Below are positions 1 through 10,552 of a stretch of 20,378 nt of DNA, piece by piece (positions within the stretch are counted from its first letter, which is position 1; each line of letters opens with the position of its first letter). A program made the translations under genes and the position numbers. The stretch is taken from positions 1-20,378 of the forward strand of contig JAOXYB010002569.1 of the NCBI GenBank assembly GCA_028565635.1, in the 5' to 3' direction. Source of the stretch: Phoronis ovalis (lineage: Eukaryota; Phoronida; Phoronidae). A model generated the notes under the pieces. That model saw nothing but the letters and a program-made list of their open reading frames with translations, was not told the DNA's origin and did not search any database.

Positions 1-2249
1 TACAACTCTTATACATACAAAGATGGCTTTACAACTACAGAAACTACATCATATGATGGGCATCTGTCTGCACCCGCGGACCTCTTGTTTATATCTCATT
101 AGACTTCATTATTTAATTTTGAATATGGAAATTGATTAAAAATTATGAAAATCAGGTGCAAGATGTAAACATGTGTATGTTGTTGATATATAAGGAGTCC
201 TGTTGTGGATATTATTAATTCTAATAAATTGCACATAACTATGTCATTATTGGCTAGTATCCAAATTCTTCACTGGCATACACATAAATTCTTTAACAGT
301 TTCCATTATTGAGATATTAGTTGTATAAAGCTCCATTAAAACAGCTATTGTGAATATACAGCATAAAACTTCTAGTTTGATTATGTAAAAGCTTTTAAAC
401 TAGTTGGAATAAAGCTGCCAATTATAGGCAAGCTGTTGAATGACTATATTGCCTAAAAGCTCAATTTCTTTTAAGGTATATCATATGTACAGATTAATGA
501 AAGCTTGGTGAAAACAGTATTTGTATCCCCAAGCCAAGAAAGATTTATCAAGTAATTTTAATTCATAAATTTAGTTCATATTATATTTGTTACCTGTTGC
601 TGTTTACCAATGAGAATTGTTAGAAATTTTATAGGCTATGTACTTTTTCTTTCATTTTCCGTTTTTGTTTTTTTTTTAAACAGAACAAAACATTTTAAAA
701 GCAGCCTAACGGTATCAGTTACATAAATAAAGTCATAAAAAAATTCCAGTAATAGGAGCGTTTCTGGTGTTGCATGTTGGTCACTACGTCACCATTCATC
801 ATATTATGTAAAGTCGTTTAAATTTTATTGGAAAAAACAAATGATAGCAAATAAAGAAACCATTTTTTGGAAAACCTTTTTTTTTATTGCAGATACAGTA
901 GTGCGGGATTATCCCTCAAATCTCACATTTTCTCACAATAATCCCCTGCTGGACGAGGCTTTGAAACTATCTTGAAAGCGTCTATGTATAGGCTACCGTA
1001 TAATGTTACTCTCTATGTTCATGTGAATATATCTATTAATTATTGTGCTAAAATATTAAGCAAATCCTGATTTACTTTGAGCAAAAATAAATAAATGTTC
1101 CATATTCCCATGTATTTCCATTAGGCTTACATTTTCTTATACTGTGCCGCACAGAAGATCAATACCAATTCAAGATATCTGACACATTCACTTTGCAAAG
1201 GAAACAGAAATTTCCTGCAACTTTAGAACTGCTATATTATTTTGCAATGAAAATTACACAAAAGGAATTTTGATTGCTATTGGGCTACAAAAATTATGAC
1301 GATGGCTATTCATTCATTTGTACAGTGTGACAAGTATTATTTTTATTAGAAAACTGTACAAATACTAAGAGCAAATTGACGCTAAGGAAATATGGCCAAC
1401 AAATATTGGTTTTTGTATTGAGTTTCCCGTTTTGTTTGCTTCGACTTTTATTATTTGAGATTTCACTATGGATCTTATGCCTGTACTGGCTGACCCATAG
1501 CTTTGCTTGATTGATCCGGAATAAAAAGCGACATAGGGAGAAAATTAACTTATTGAATTTCTTATAGGCATTGAAAAAAAAGGCATTTAAAAATATCTGT
1601 AATTTCAAAATCACGTTTTCCTGTATAAACTTTAATAACCAATTTCTTATACAAATTTTAATTTCCTCAAATTGTGACAAAGATTACTTTAAAATTTTTA
1701 TCATTTCAGAATTGTTGAATTTGTAGCATGGCTATTAGTAATGGTTTAGAATTAGGGGTAAAACTATTAAATCCATTTTCTATCTAACTACACTGCAATA
1801 ATCAGTCTCAAATTCCCAGCTAAGAGTATAATTGCAATATTTACTTGTAATCAATATAATTTGATCAATTTGCTATTGTCTTGACACAATCTCCAAATCA
1901 GTCCAATTTTAGTGCTCTTAGATTCTGATACAGATGTTTCTAAACAAAATTGTAAACTTGTTCAAAAGCGCTTGTTCAAAATATGAAAAACGTGGCATTT
2001 TTTAAACAGATCAAAGCCTATATAATCCTTCAAGCAGAAAGAGCTCCTTGCTTAATATTCATGATGTAAAAGCATTATAGAACTACTTTTTCTGTCCCGA
2101 TAAATAGAATATCTGGAGAGAGTGTAAATATTTTATAGCTAACCCCCTGGGTAATAATATTTGTATTGAACAGAGTTGAAGGCAGGCATTGAATGCTTGT
2201 TAATTCTAAGCTTATTCTTCTCATTAAATCAACCAGTCTTTGTCATCAG

Positions 2250-2429
2250 CCAATCAGAGCGAAGCTTTTACAGAAGGCTTTGTATTTGTAAAAGAAGGAT
2301 TTGAGTAATCTTTAGTTACAAGTGAAGCCTTCAGAGAGTTAGTAAAGGTATACATACCACTCCCAAGGGATTAGCGCCTTCCACCTGGTTTAATACAGTG
2401 TGCCCTTAAAGGGGTAGAAAACTGTGAAG
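2250..2429 (+). promoter_or_regulatory. Speculative promoter and untranslated first exon
   Basis: CCAATCAG at 2250-2257 matches the NF-Y CCAAT consensus. About 170 bases on, GAAG|GTATGT gives a strong donor with its GT at 2430-2431. There is no ATG from about 2283 to 2429, and TAG at 2415-2417 closes the frame that would join to the exon at 5120. Any exon here would therefore be 5' UTR, with translation starting at the ATG at 5189 (M-E-R-D-R). No TATA box is obvious. All of this could be chance in an AT-rich intron. Confidence 0.15.
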
Positions 2430-3079
2430 GTATGTGCAGGAATTTCCAACTAGTTTATGAAGGTTTTCGTTTTCAAAAAGTTTTGTTGGCCTAGTAACTA
2501 CTATGACTGTGTACACAGATTAGATTTTATTGGCAATCAATTTTGAAAGGATGGCATATTGCAAATATGATATTATGTGCTATTATGCTGCATCATATAG
2601 AAGATAATACTGTGTGTGTTAAATCTCTGTTGGTTGTGCATGCTGAATATTGTTATATTTGAAGTAACTGCAGTGTCCTGCACAAGCCATTTTAGAGTGC
2701 TGCTGTGCAACTCAATTGTTTCCTAGATTTTGTGGATTGGAAAAGGACCACCCTTCTTGTTTCTCCAAATTTTTTTTTTACTTCGCCACCATTTCAAATT
2801 TTATTGGACATTAAAAAACAAATTGATTCAAGAATTAGGCAGCAGGTAGTAGTTAGCTGTTGATAATTAATATATGTCTTGAAAATGCAAGCACACGCTT
2901 TGTGGGATTGTTTTCCAGAATATTTTGTGAAATTTTGTTCAGTCTATATTTCAGTAATAATAGGAATCTTCTGAAATGTTATTACAGAATTTATCTTGTA
3001 AAATGGAATTATATTTCCTATGGCAATCGTAGTTCAAAATCATGGTAAAATATTGATGTTCAGTGCCTGGTCTCAAGTG

Positions 3080-3160
3080 GTGGATAGGTGGCATGATTGA
3101 ACTCTAGCACCATTTGAAATCAGTGCATTTGACATGTACTTCAACAATAGTCATGATAAC
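3080..3160 (+). repeat. Dispersed repeat, copy 1
   Basis: GTGGATAG (3080-3087) is followed 15 bases later by the 22-mer TCTAGCACCATTTGAAATC plus AGT (3103-3124), then ATAGTCATGA near 3148. The same three blocks occur in the same order at 4337-4440, so this is a diverged copy of an interspersed element. No terminal inverted repeat or target duplication was found. Confidence 0.5.
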
Positions 3161-4336
3161 TGACCAGATGGAAATTGTCTTATCCTTATTTTTTTGTATT
3201 TGATCCATATTTAACTTTTTTGAACAATTAAGTTTTGATACTTTTAATAATTGGTTGTGTTCTTGTCTTTTAAAGTTGTGATGGAAATTATTGTAGAGGT
3301 TAATATAATGATTGAAGAGAAAGGAAGCCACATTAGAGGTCTGCGGTCGGTTACAAACTGAAGAAAATAGGTGTATTACATATTGTGTCGTTATAGAAAC
3401 ACTGATTCTTATGTGGATTTGAACTAAGAGCATTCAACTGTTAAAATGTTTAAACAATGATTGAAGGGCCACAAAAAACTATCTAGTAGAAATTTCCGCT
3501 GAATTTTACTGTTTTACTGGAACATTCTACTAGGTTTAAAAATGCTTCTGATGGTTCAGACTTTAGCTGATACTGAGCCAAAATGGGCAGAAAGTTCTTA
3601 TTTAATTACAGACTAGACCAATTCACAAAAATGATGTATCATGATGTTTGCATCAAATTTTTAAAAAATGATTGATCTCAAATTGTGTAGCTTTTCCGGT
3701 TTCTAAAAAATCTTTCTGACTAGAAGGCATGTCGTTACCAGTACTAAATTTCACTGTAACTCTATATAACATTTGTCTAATATGAATCTATAACTGGCTG
3801 CATAGTTTCTATTCTTTCTTTCCATTCAATGAATAAAGCAAACATCACAACCATTTTATGCCCAAAGCGATAATGATTTTTCTCAATTTAGCGTGTAGGT
3901 TGGTATTTATTTTGTGAACTTAAAAGGATCTTGTGAGTTTTTATAAAAAAAGACAAAAGCAAGTGAATTTAATGCACGAATGGCTGCATAGAAAATATGA
4001 ATGGAGGAATATGAATAATTTGTAAAAGTATTTGTAAAGCTAACGCTTTAGAAAATATATATTAACCCATATTTTATGAATGCCTTTGTACAACTTCAGT
4101 ACTTTTGGATAGGAAAAAAAGAGCTGCTCGTCTATACCACCCAATGACGTGAGCAAGTTCTATAGCCTTTGACAGTTTCTATGCAGCTCATTTGGCATTC
4201 TACTCAATGTGGTTTTTTCAGTGAATAGCAGCACAGCAGCTTTCAAGGTTTTAACCTTTTAATCTACGTACCTTCTGATGTACATGATATTCTAGGTGTG
4301 AAAAAGTTGCATTTTGAAGAAGCCTGTTTTCATTTG

Positions 4337-4441
4337 GTGGATAGATTCATGTAAATATTCTAGCACCATATGAAATCAGTTTTTTTCTGTGTATTTTACA
4401 ACACAAATAAAAGTTTCATAAGCTTGAATGATAGTCACGAC
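4337..4441 (+). repeat. Dispersed repeat, copy 2
   Basis: GTGGATAG is at 4337-4344. The 22-mer at 4359-4380 differs from copy 1 by one base (CCATATG for CCATTTG), and ATAGTCACGA follows near 4431. The first two blocks are spaced as in copy 1 (14 against 15 bases). The last is about 25 bases farther away because of an AT-rich insertion. Confidence 0.5.
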
Positions 4442-5119
4442 AGCAAACATTCAATTCTCTAGACTAGTCATTTTGACTCTTATATACTCGACCTATCAAC
4501 ACACTTCCAAGTTGATTTTATCCTGTTACTGATTTCTACAGAGCGGTCATTAATGCTGCATTATTCTTCAAAGGATTTAATCTGAGGTGCAAAGAACTCC
4601 ATAAAGTAGACATATCCACTACAAGAGAAAGTGTAGTTACAAGGATTAGTCAGTCAGCTTTTGTATTTGAAACAAATTTCAAATGCCAGATGCAATCTTA
4701 ATTTTAGGGAAGTCAATAAGGTCACCATGTCCTTCATTTTCATATTCAAAGCCACCTTATTAAACAATTAGGCAATGTATGCATTAAAAGTATGTAAGCT
4801 TTAAAATAATATCATGATCCTGTGCAATTAACATTATTATTTTGAAATTTTTGGATTTACTATTATGCAATTCTTCTAGTTAGAACACTAACAAGAAAAC
4901 ACATTCTGTTCAACTGTTACTGTCAGCTTCAGTCTCAAACATTTCCCAGTTTATCACTGCAGTTACCATGGAAGGCTGTTTCCTACAATTTAAAATAAAA
5001 CAGAAATAACATTGCAGTTGAAAAAACTATTGTTGTAGCAGAAAAAAGAATATTAATGCCAAATTCTTGCTTTGTTAAGTTCACAATATTATAACAAATG
5101 TGCTTTGTGTTCTTTACAG

Positions 5120-5192
5120 AAACGGCAGCTCGATAAAGAGACAAAGCAGTCGAAAGAAGAGGAGCTACTAAAAATATGCCGAGAATCTATGG
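5120..5192 (+). CDS. Exon a (K/E-rich helix)
   Basis: The acceptor TTCTTTACAG ends at 5119 and the donor GTAAGA starts at 5193. The 73 bases are open in phase 0 and leave one base over. They encode KRQLDKETKQ then SKEEELLKICRESM. The only in-frame ATG is at 5189 and would be the start if the upstream exon is untranslated. An out-of-frame ATG at 5175 lies just before it. The open, charged frame upstream of 5189 makes an internal coding exon more likely. Confidence 0.8.
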
Positions 5193-8100
5193 GTAAGATT
5201 GTTGTTTCATAATTTTATAACTTTTTATTGAAGTGAACATATCCTTTGTGGCGATGTTGCATTTTATGCAACACTGAATTTCTTTGTGTTATACAAAACT
5301 TTCTAAATAAGTCCAGGCTCACTTCAATCCGTGGTTTGTACCTGTTTACACTGTGGTAAGCTTTAAGATCACCAGGCCATTATTGACATTGTGTTTTGTT
5401 TCTTTTTTAAGAACGTGACCGCAAAAGGCGGGAAGATCGTATTGCACGACAGAAGAAGCAACGGGAATCTAAAGCAGGAAGTATTGTTGGATCAGATACA
5501 GGTACAGACACATCACACGGGAGTGACCTGTCGCATCAACAGCATCGTCACAGAAAGTTATCGGTCTTCAACAGGGACACTTCAACTGGACAGCATCTGA
5601 CAAAGATGACCACAGAAGAAGAAAAGGTAATAATACAGACAAGTCTTCATTTCATAGATCTTTTTTATATGTGGTTGCGTAACCTGCTTATCATGAAGTT
5701 TTAGGGTGATACTTGTGTTCGTGTCTGTAACAATCCTAGGCAATTTAGCTGCTAAGTTTCCAGATTTCTGCTAAAAGGTTATCACTTATTGTATTAGCTA
5801 TAAGCCAATTGTGAATACATTGTATTATTTCAGGATGAAAACCTTGAACCTGATGAACTGAGTGATGAACAGTTGACAGAGATTCCGTGGCACCATGCTC
5901 AACTTCATAAACTTTATGGCGCCTCTGTGGCGGAAACTTTCATCCATCCAAAAATCGAGCAGAAACCAAAAAAACCTGTCCCACAGAAGTTAAAGCGACG
6001 AGGAGGTTTGTTTGTTCTTTGGTTGTAGTACAATTGAAATAATAATTCATGAAATTAATAATTTCGCCATATACAAAATTTTATCTGTTGATTATTAGTG
6101 ACTATGTGCTAGCCAGTAAAGGTTTTCTTAAAATATTTGAAATTTGTGAAAAATTGCAATAAATGAGGGCTGTTTTTTTTTGTTGTATTTATGGTATATG
6201 AATGATTAGTAAAAATAGTATTCTAATTTCGATAGATAATTTGTGATTTGATAGCGAACATTAAAACTAAATGTAGCGATATACCATTATTCTAAAGCTA
6301 CTGGCATGGATTAAGCTCACTTGATCACTTTGATCGGTTATCTCTATGCAATACTATTAGTGACCAAATTACCAAGAAAACACTGGTTAAGATGCTTGAG
6401 GCATCATCATGAAAACAATGTAGTTCTAACTAAATGATCAATACTACATTTGCCTTGTTAACATTAATTACGGATTAAATTCCTTCACTATCATGACCTT
6501 CAATAAAAACTATATAGTAGAATCTTCAGACAGAAATACAGCAAATTGCAATATGGAAATAAGGATTGTTTCGGGTTATTTTGTACAGAAAGTGATGTAG
6601 CAAAATTATATATTTTAATAGTTTTTACTAAATATATGCTAAAGCTGGGAGGGCAAAAATAACCTCAGATTTGAATAATTAGGTCAGTTCTAATCAATAA
6701 TTCATTGTAGAATTATTTCTAGTGCGTTTCATGCATTGTTCCCATCTCAGTAGTACTTTTGTATCTATTACATTCTGGTATTCATATTTTTTATGATATC
6801 GTTTCCGTTTGGGAATAAATATTTCCATTGATTTACTGAGACCTCCTGCTTGGCATTACTGCACCAAATGTTGTATGTTCACCTCCATCGCCTTTGGAGT
6901 GAACTGAAGTGTTTCTAGTAATTTGTCTAGCATTCGTGAATAAACTTATTTTCAAATAAAAATGGAGGTTCAATTGTTTGGCAATAAGTTACTTATGTTT
7001 TTTCATACCTGAAATAAAAATAACTTGCTAATTTTTCAGTTGTACGTCAATATCAGTACTGAGTATCTCATTCCAATTTATGAAAGTGCTATTTCAGTTT
7101 AAACTGAAACTTAAATTGAAAACGTAAAACTAAAAACTTAAACTGAATTAGTGTTCAGAGACTAAAGGAAATGTAACCAGTGACCGTACTACAATTTTTC
7201 CAGTTGCGGAAAGTTCGCTCTAGGGGTTAGTTTATGTGAATAATTCATCGAAGATAACCTGTTTATGGATGAACTTCCCACGAATATTTTTGCATCTTTA
7301 TTTAACCATTGTGTCCAGTACATAAATGAATTATTAATAATAAATATATGTTTGAGGTTTACATAAACAAGTAAATTTTTGGTCTCTAAATATTAGAGTG
7401 TAACTATTTTGCATTGCACTTTGTGCTAACCTATCTAGGCTTGTAGTGATATCCTTGAATTACAGAAACTGCTATTGGCAGGATTTTTATTTTGCATCCC
7501 AAGGGATACCTCTTACAATACTTTGAGTGTTTTAACAAACGTTATACAATATGGTACACCACTTTGCATCACAAAGAGAAAACATTATTACTGACTGCAT
7601 TTCCAATGTCATTAAAGTGTTCTTATACAGAATTTTATATTAATATTATATTGAGGCATCACTACAAAGTACTAAAAAAAAATCCAGGTTGAAAAAACTC
7701 TTTGACAAGGTAACAAATACATGTGAAGTTCTGTTCCACGATTTAGACAAAATGTGAATGTAACAAATACCTGAAAAGTTCTGCTATACGATTCAGACAA
7801 AATCTGTCTGACCATTATTAGAAATCAATATTTTAGGAGAACACAGCTTATTGATTTGTTTAAGTTTTAAGTCTCCAGGGAATTTTAAAACTTTAACCTT
7901 AATTTTCTCAGCAAAACTTTGGCTATAAAGTGATGTTTAGGTCTAAACTATTGGAATCAAACATTTTAGGTTTTTCGGAAAATGTTAATGTTACATATAG
8001 TCCTTATTAGTGTTATGCCAAGTATGTGTCACATTGAGGGCTGTTAGGTTCTTATATGCACAGTACAATGAGCCCCTAAATCAGTATTATGTTAAGTGTA

Positions 8101-10552
8101 TAGACTGTCTTTGATCAGTATTAGTGGAATTGTTTAGTATAATCAATTAAAGTACAAGGTTTAATTAGGCAGAAGGTATAATAATTGGATTTCTACTGTA
8201 AAAGAGTGCACATGGATAATTGGAGAAATGTGGGTAGTAGATTACTGCAGATTATTTGTAATTATGATTACTGTAGTTGTCATGGTAGAAGATTTATCAA
8301 AAAACTTTTGGTAAATAATGTACTAATGTCTAGTTTGTTGTACCTTTACAGGAAGAGCCGGAGCAGAAACACTGTGGTCAATTTTACGGAAAGATTCCTT
8401 AAAAAAACTATTACGCCAAGACAGGAATATACCAGAAGAACTTAAGAACGCCTATGGTTCATTTGTTCGGCAGCGTCTTACAAAAAAGAAAACTCCAGTG
8501 AAAAGGAATTTTTATGCTTCAGAAGATGTAAGCTTATTTTTGATGTGCTGCCATCTGTAGAAATATAGTTTAAAACAAAAATAATCAAAACATTTCCTAA
8601 CTAGGCAGACCTGAGTTAAACTACAATTTGGAAGATGAGAATATGAAAATAAACATAATAGTTGTTTGCTTGAATGATATTTGTTGGAGAAATGAGCCAG
8701 TTGTATTATATATTCTTTTTCAAGTAATGAACAGTTCTTTAATTTTACTAAACAGCTTTTAATTTTGAAGAATGCAATGTGTACCAATACTACACACATT
8801 CCTGTTTAATGTTCATTCGAAACTGATGAACATCACATTCCACTATATCAGCTCCAGATCCCTGCCCTTGCTCAGGTAACACAAACACTCATTTTCGTTG
8901 ATACATGTTGCTGGAATATACGTAGGTAGCAAAAGCATTATAATTTGGTGCTGTATATTTATATAGTTTCAAGTTATAATCAAAAAACTTTAAAATCTAA
9001 AATGCTGAATTTCAGGTGCCTGAAATGGATAGACTTCTTGACAACTCTGTGTTACTCAATGTTGCTGATTACCGCCACAAGATCGGTATGATGCACCGTG
9101 CTTCCACTAGCAACGAAGACAGAGGGAAAGTTCTGATGCATAACAACCCACCACCAGACTTTAATAACTTAGAAGGCCTGGAAGGAATTGGCAGGTACCT
9201 CCCATCGTGGATGGATGAGGACTGGGTAAACAATCTTTCTCTGTCTCCATGACTATTCCATTAAACTCTGGTAGAATGCGTGTGAAGTTAAAAGTTTCGA
9301 CTATCCTACAAAATCTTGAGGTCTGCGAAAGGTGTATAAGTAGGGTACAAAATCCAGAATTGTGAAACAAAACATGTCTTGTTGAAAATTATGATTCACT
9401 GTTATCGTACATAAATTAATGATGAGATTGTGAAACACTGGTGTAAGGAAATGAGAATAAAGCGTACTGCAATAAAAAAGATAAATAATTATAACTAATG
9501 TTTATAAGTATGTTTTGTCATTAATTCTGTAATTATTTTCAGGATAAACAATCTGCTCCAGATTATATGCGTTGGTTAAATAAAAAACAAGAACAAAAAC
9601 AATTGGAACTAACAAATCATCAGGAGAATGCTGAATATGATGACCTTCCATCGGAGGCTCCACAACCATTAGCCGATATTCCGGAAGAAAATGAAAGTAG
9701 ATATACTCCAGATGATCTAGCTGACAGTATCAAAGGCTCTCTAGAAATCTATGGTGGCAACAAAGTCCGAAATCAACAAGTCAAAGAGGAGGAGAACTGG
9801 GACTTTATGCTGGTTAAAAATAAACAAAAAGCTAAGACTAAAAAGCCAGGTGTACAATTTTTAACTGAGAAAGCGGCAACGGTACCTGGACAATTCTCAT
9901 TACGATATAATGAAGCTAGAGAAATGCAAAATGTGCCCAAAGCTGTTACGCCATCACGTCTGAAAGGTTCCAAGTCGGCCATGGCCATGATCGGTGGTAG
10001 TGGGAGTGGTGTTTCCAGTCGCCATGCCAGTGGTTTAGGTAACAAGTTAACAATTCTTAGGCATTGTCTCATATTTGCTAGGAGAATGGTTTTGCATTTC
10101 GGTTTCTCAATAAATTACATTAAATATGGGTTTTCGGTAGTACTCCCTTGTATAATAACTTGTGAAAATCATCCCTTTGTTTGATTTGTAAATTGTATAA
10201 ACAGTATGGGCTATGATACTTACATAGTAAGATGAGGCATATGAGGGAATACTATTTGGTGTATTTGTTTGCAAATTTGACGTTTAAACCATGGAATTCC
10301 AATATGTATAAGTATTTGGTTTTATTTGCAGATTCTTTACTGTCTGATACAGGAAGTAGAAAAGGTGCATCGTATTCAGCACCATTAACATCTCGTCAAG
10401 AATTCTACGAACGTTACACAGACAGTTGGGAGCCATTAAGCATGAGAGCTTTGGTTGAGTATAAGGACCACAAGGGTGCAATCGGGGAAGGAGATTATGG
10501 CTATGGAAAGGCTCACTTATGGTCTCAGAAATCACCTGCTATAGATGTCTAG
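5120..10552 (+). CDS. Unrecognised charged protein, 3' part of a seven-(or eight-)exon gene
   Basis: Joining exons 5120-5192, 5412-5626, 5834-6005, 8352-8527, 9016-9225, 9543-10038 and 10332-10552 gives 1563 bases, i.e. 520 codons and a TAG stop. Every junction has AG/GT borders and matching phase (1,0,1,0,0,1). Residues about 1-45 are a dense K/E/R stretch, probably helical or coiled coil. Next comes a Ser/His/Thr-rich linker, then an acidic patch leading into PWHHAQLHKLYG (about 117-128). A basic block ends in VKRNFYASED. Then come LLNVADYRHKIGMMHRAS, LPSWMDEDW, an acidic Pro-rich stretch, EENWDFMLV, FSLRYNEAREMQ, a Gly/Ser-rich linker and RQEFYERYTDSWEPLS before the C-terminus. I see no signal peptide, membrane segment or enzyme motif and do not recognise the family. 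The short aromatic blocks in disordered, charged sequence suggest a scaffold or structural protein; that is inference. The 5' end is not seen. Confidence 0.85.
5412..5626 (+). CDS. Exon b (basic helix then Ser/His linker)
   Basis: The acceptor TTTTTTAAG ends at 5411; the donor GTAATA starts at 5627. The 215 bases complete the split codon GAA. They encode RDRKRREDRIARQKKQRES, a highly basic helix, followed by a Thr/Ser/His-rich linker (GSDTGTDTSHGSD, HQQHRHR) and end with MTTEEEK. The 219-base intron before it is short compared with the 2.3 kb intron further on. Confidence 0.88.
5834..6005 (+). CDS. Exon c (acidic patch and PWHHAQLHKLYG block)
   Basis: The acceptor TTATTTCAG ends at 5833; the donor GTTTGT starts at 6006. 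The 172 bases are open in phase 0 with one base left over. They encode DENLEPDELSDEQLTEIPW, then HHAQLHKLYGASVAETFIHP, then a Lys/Pro-rich tail ending KLKRRG. The aromatic/His block is the most domain-like piece of the first half and would make a good search query. Confidence 0.88.
7092..7109. repeat. 18-bp perfect palindrome in an intron
   Basis: TTTCAGTTTAAACTGAAA reads the same on both strands. Diverged pieces of the same words (CTTAAATTGAAAA, ACTTAAACTGAA) follow up to about 7146, so the area looks like a small repetitive patch rather than one isolated site. Confidence 0.6.
7710..7809 (+). repeat. 50-bp tandem duplication (two copies)
   Basis: GTAACAAATAC starts copies at 7710 and 7760. 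The copies then share AAGTTCTG, ACGATT and AGACAAAAT with a period of exactly 50. I count eight mismatches over the first 46-47 bases, so this is an old local duplication in the large intron. Confidence 0.75.
8352..8527 (+). CDS. Exon d (basic block ending FYASED)
   Basis: The acceptor TACCTTTACAG ends at 8351; the donor GTAAGC starts at 8528. The 176 bases finish the split Gly codon and encode GRAGAETLWSILRKDSLKKL, then a segment with IPEELKNAYGSFVRQRL and a Lys-rich end VKRNFYASED. The frame closes cleanly at phase 0. The Leu/Lys spacing fits an amphipathic helix. Confidence 0.88.
8852..8875 (+). CDS. Candidate 24-nt in-frame microexon (LQIPALAQ)
   Basis: In the intron between exons d and e, CTATATCAG precedes 24 bases that end CTCAG followed by the donor GTAACA. 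Both neighbouring introns are phase 0, and the insert adds exactly eight codons, LQIPALAQ, without a stop. A second acceptor at CTCCAG inside it would give an 18-nt form (IPALAQ), also in frame. The patch is clearly more GC-rich than the intron around it. CTGATGAAC at about 8822-8830 could serve as branch site. I infer a real, perhaps alternatively spliced, exon. Confidence 0.55.
9016..9225 (+). CDS. Exon e (VPEMDRLL... to LPSWMDEDW)
   Basis: The acceptor AATTTCAG ends at 9015; the donor GTAAAC starts at 9226. The 210 bases are 70 codons in phase 0. They encode VPEMDRLLDNSVLLNVADY, RHKIGMMHRAS, a polar stretch with NNPPPDFNNLEG, and RYLPSWMDEDW. A GTACCT donor-like site at 9195 would leave phase 2 and break the next exon, so I use 9225. 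Confidence 0.9.
9226..9542 (+). other. 317-base intron
   Basis: GTAAAC to TTTTCAG, phase 0 on both sides, AT-rich. No extra exon or repeat seen. Confidence 0.8.
9543..10038 (+). CDS. Exon f (largest exon: acidic linker, WDFMLV block, Gly/Ser linker)
   Basis: The acceptor TATTTTCAG ends at 9542; the donor GTAACA starts at 10039. The 496 bases encode 165 codons and leave one base. In order: DKQSAPDYMRWLNKKQEQKQ; a long acidic, Pro-containing linker (DDLPSEAPQPLADIPEENES); SIKGSLEIYGG; EEENWDFMLVKNKQKAKTKK; FSLRYNEAREMQNVPKAVTP; and a Gly/Ser-rich end (GGSGSGVSS). Reading on past 10038 gives AT-rich intronic sequence, which supports the splice. Confidence 0.9.
10332..10552 (+). CDS. Terminal coding exon g and stop
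   Basis: The acceptor TTTATTTGCAG ends at 10331. The first two bases complete an Asp codon, and the frame runs for 73 residues to TAG at 10550-10552. It encodes SLLSDTGSRKGASYSAPLTS, RQEFYERYTDSWEPLSMRA, a Gly-rich segment with GEGDYGYGKAHLW and the end QKSPAIDV. The aromatic/charged block RQEFYERYTDSWEP looks constrained and is the best C-terminal query. Confidence 0.9.

Larger units (their letters stand above)
1..5119. other. 5.1 kb without a convincing gene (upstream intergenic or intron)
   Basis: I see no open frame here with coding-like composition bounded by usable splice sites. The first clear exon of the downstream gene (from 5120) starts in phase 0 in the middle of a charged stretch, so its 5' exons probably lie left of the window. 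If so, this whole region is one long intron; otherwise it is upstream DNA followed by an untranslated first exon. It is AT-rich with poly-T runs. The only internal structure noted is a diverged repeat pair at about 3.08 and 4.34 kb and a CCAAT box with a strong donor site at 2250-2430. Confidence 0.5.
6006..8351 (+). other. 2.35 kb intron
   Basis: GTTTGT starts the intron and TACCTTTACAG ends it, between two phase-1 exons. The longer open frames inside (for example 7492-7692) have AT-rich composition and no splice-site support, so I do not call them. It contains a perfect 18-bp palindrome (7092-7109) and a 50-bp tandem duplication (7710-7809). No further exon is evident, although a short one could be missed. 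Confidence 0.7.

Noticed and set aside
1306-1680. Minus-strand 124-codon open frame
   Set aside because: Rich in Phe, Leu, Asn and Lys as expected from AT-rich DNA; no domain, promoter or splice support.
2860-3048. + strand open frame of about 60 codons, with an AG-bounded part ending ATG|GTAAAA
   Set aside because: Composition is AT-driven, and the open phase of the candidate exon does not fit the phase-0 start of exon a.
4516-4701. Open frame reading AALFFKGFNLRC... ending TAA, preceded by TTTCTACAG
   Set aside because: No usable donor before the stop, and no resemblance to the coding style of the downstream gene.
7492-7692. Open frame of 66 codons in the large intron
   Set aside because: No splice sites that keep the phase-1 to phase-1 junction, and AT-biased codons.
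9195-9200. Alternative donor GTACCT within exon e
   Set aside because: Its use leaves phase 2, which would shift exon f out of frame.
9773-10072. Minus-strand open frame of 99 codons opposite exon f
   Set aside because: It is the complement of a well-supported coding exon.
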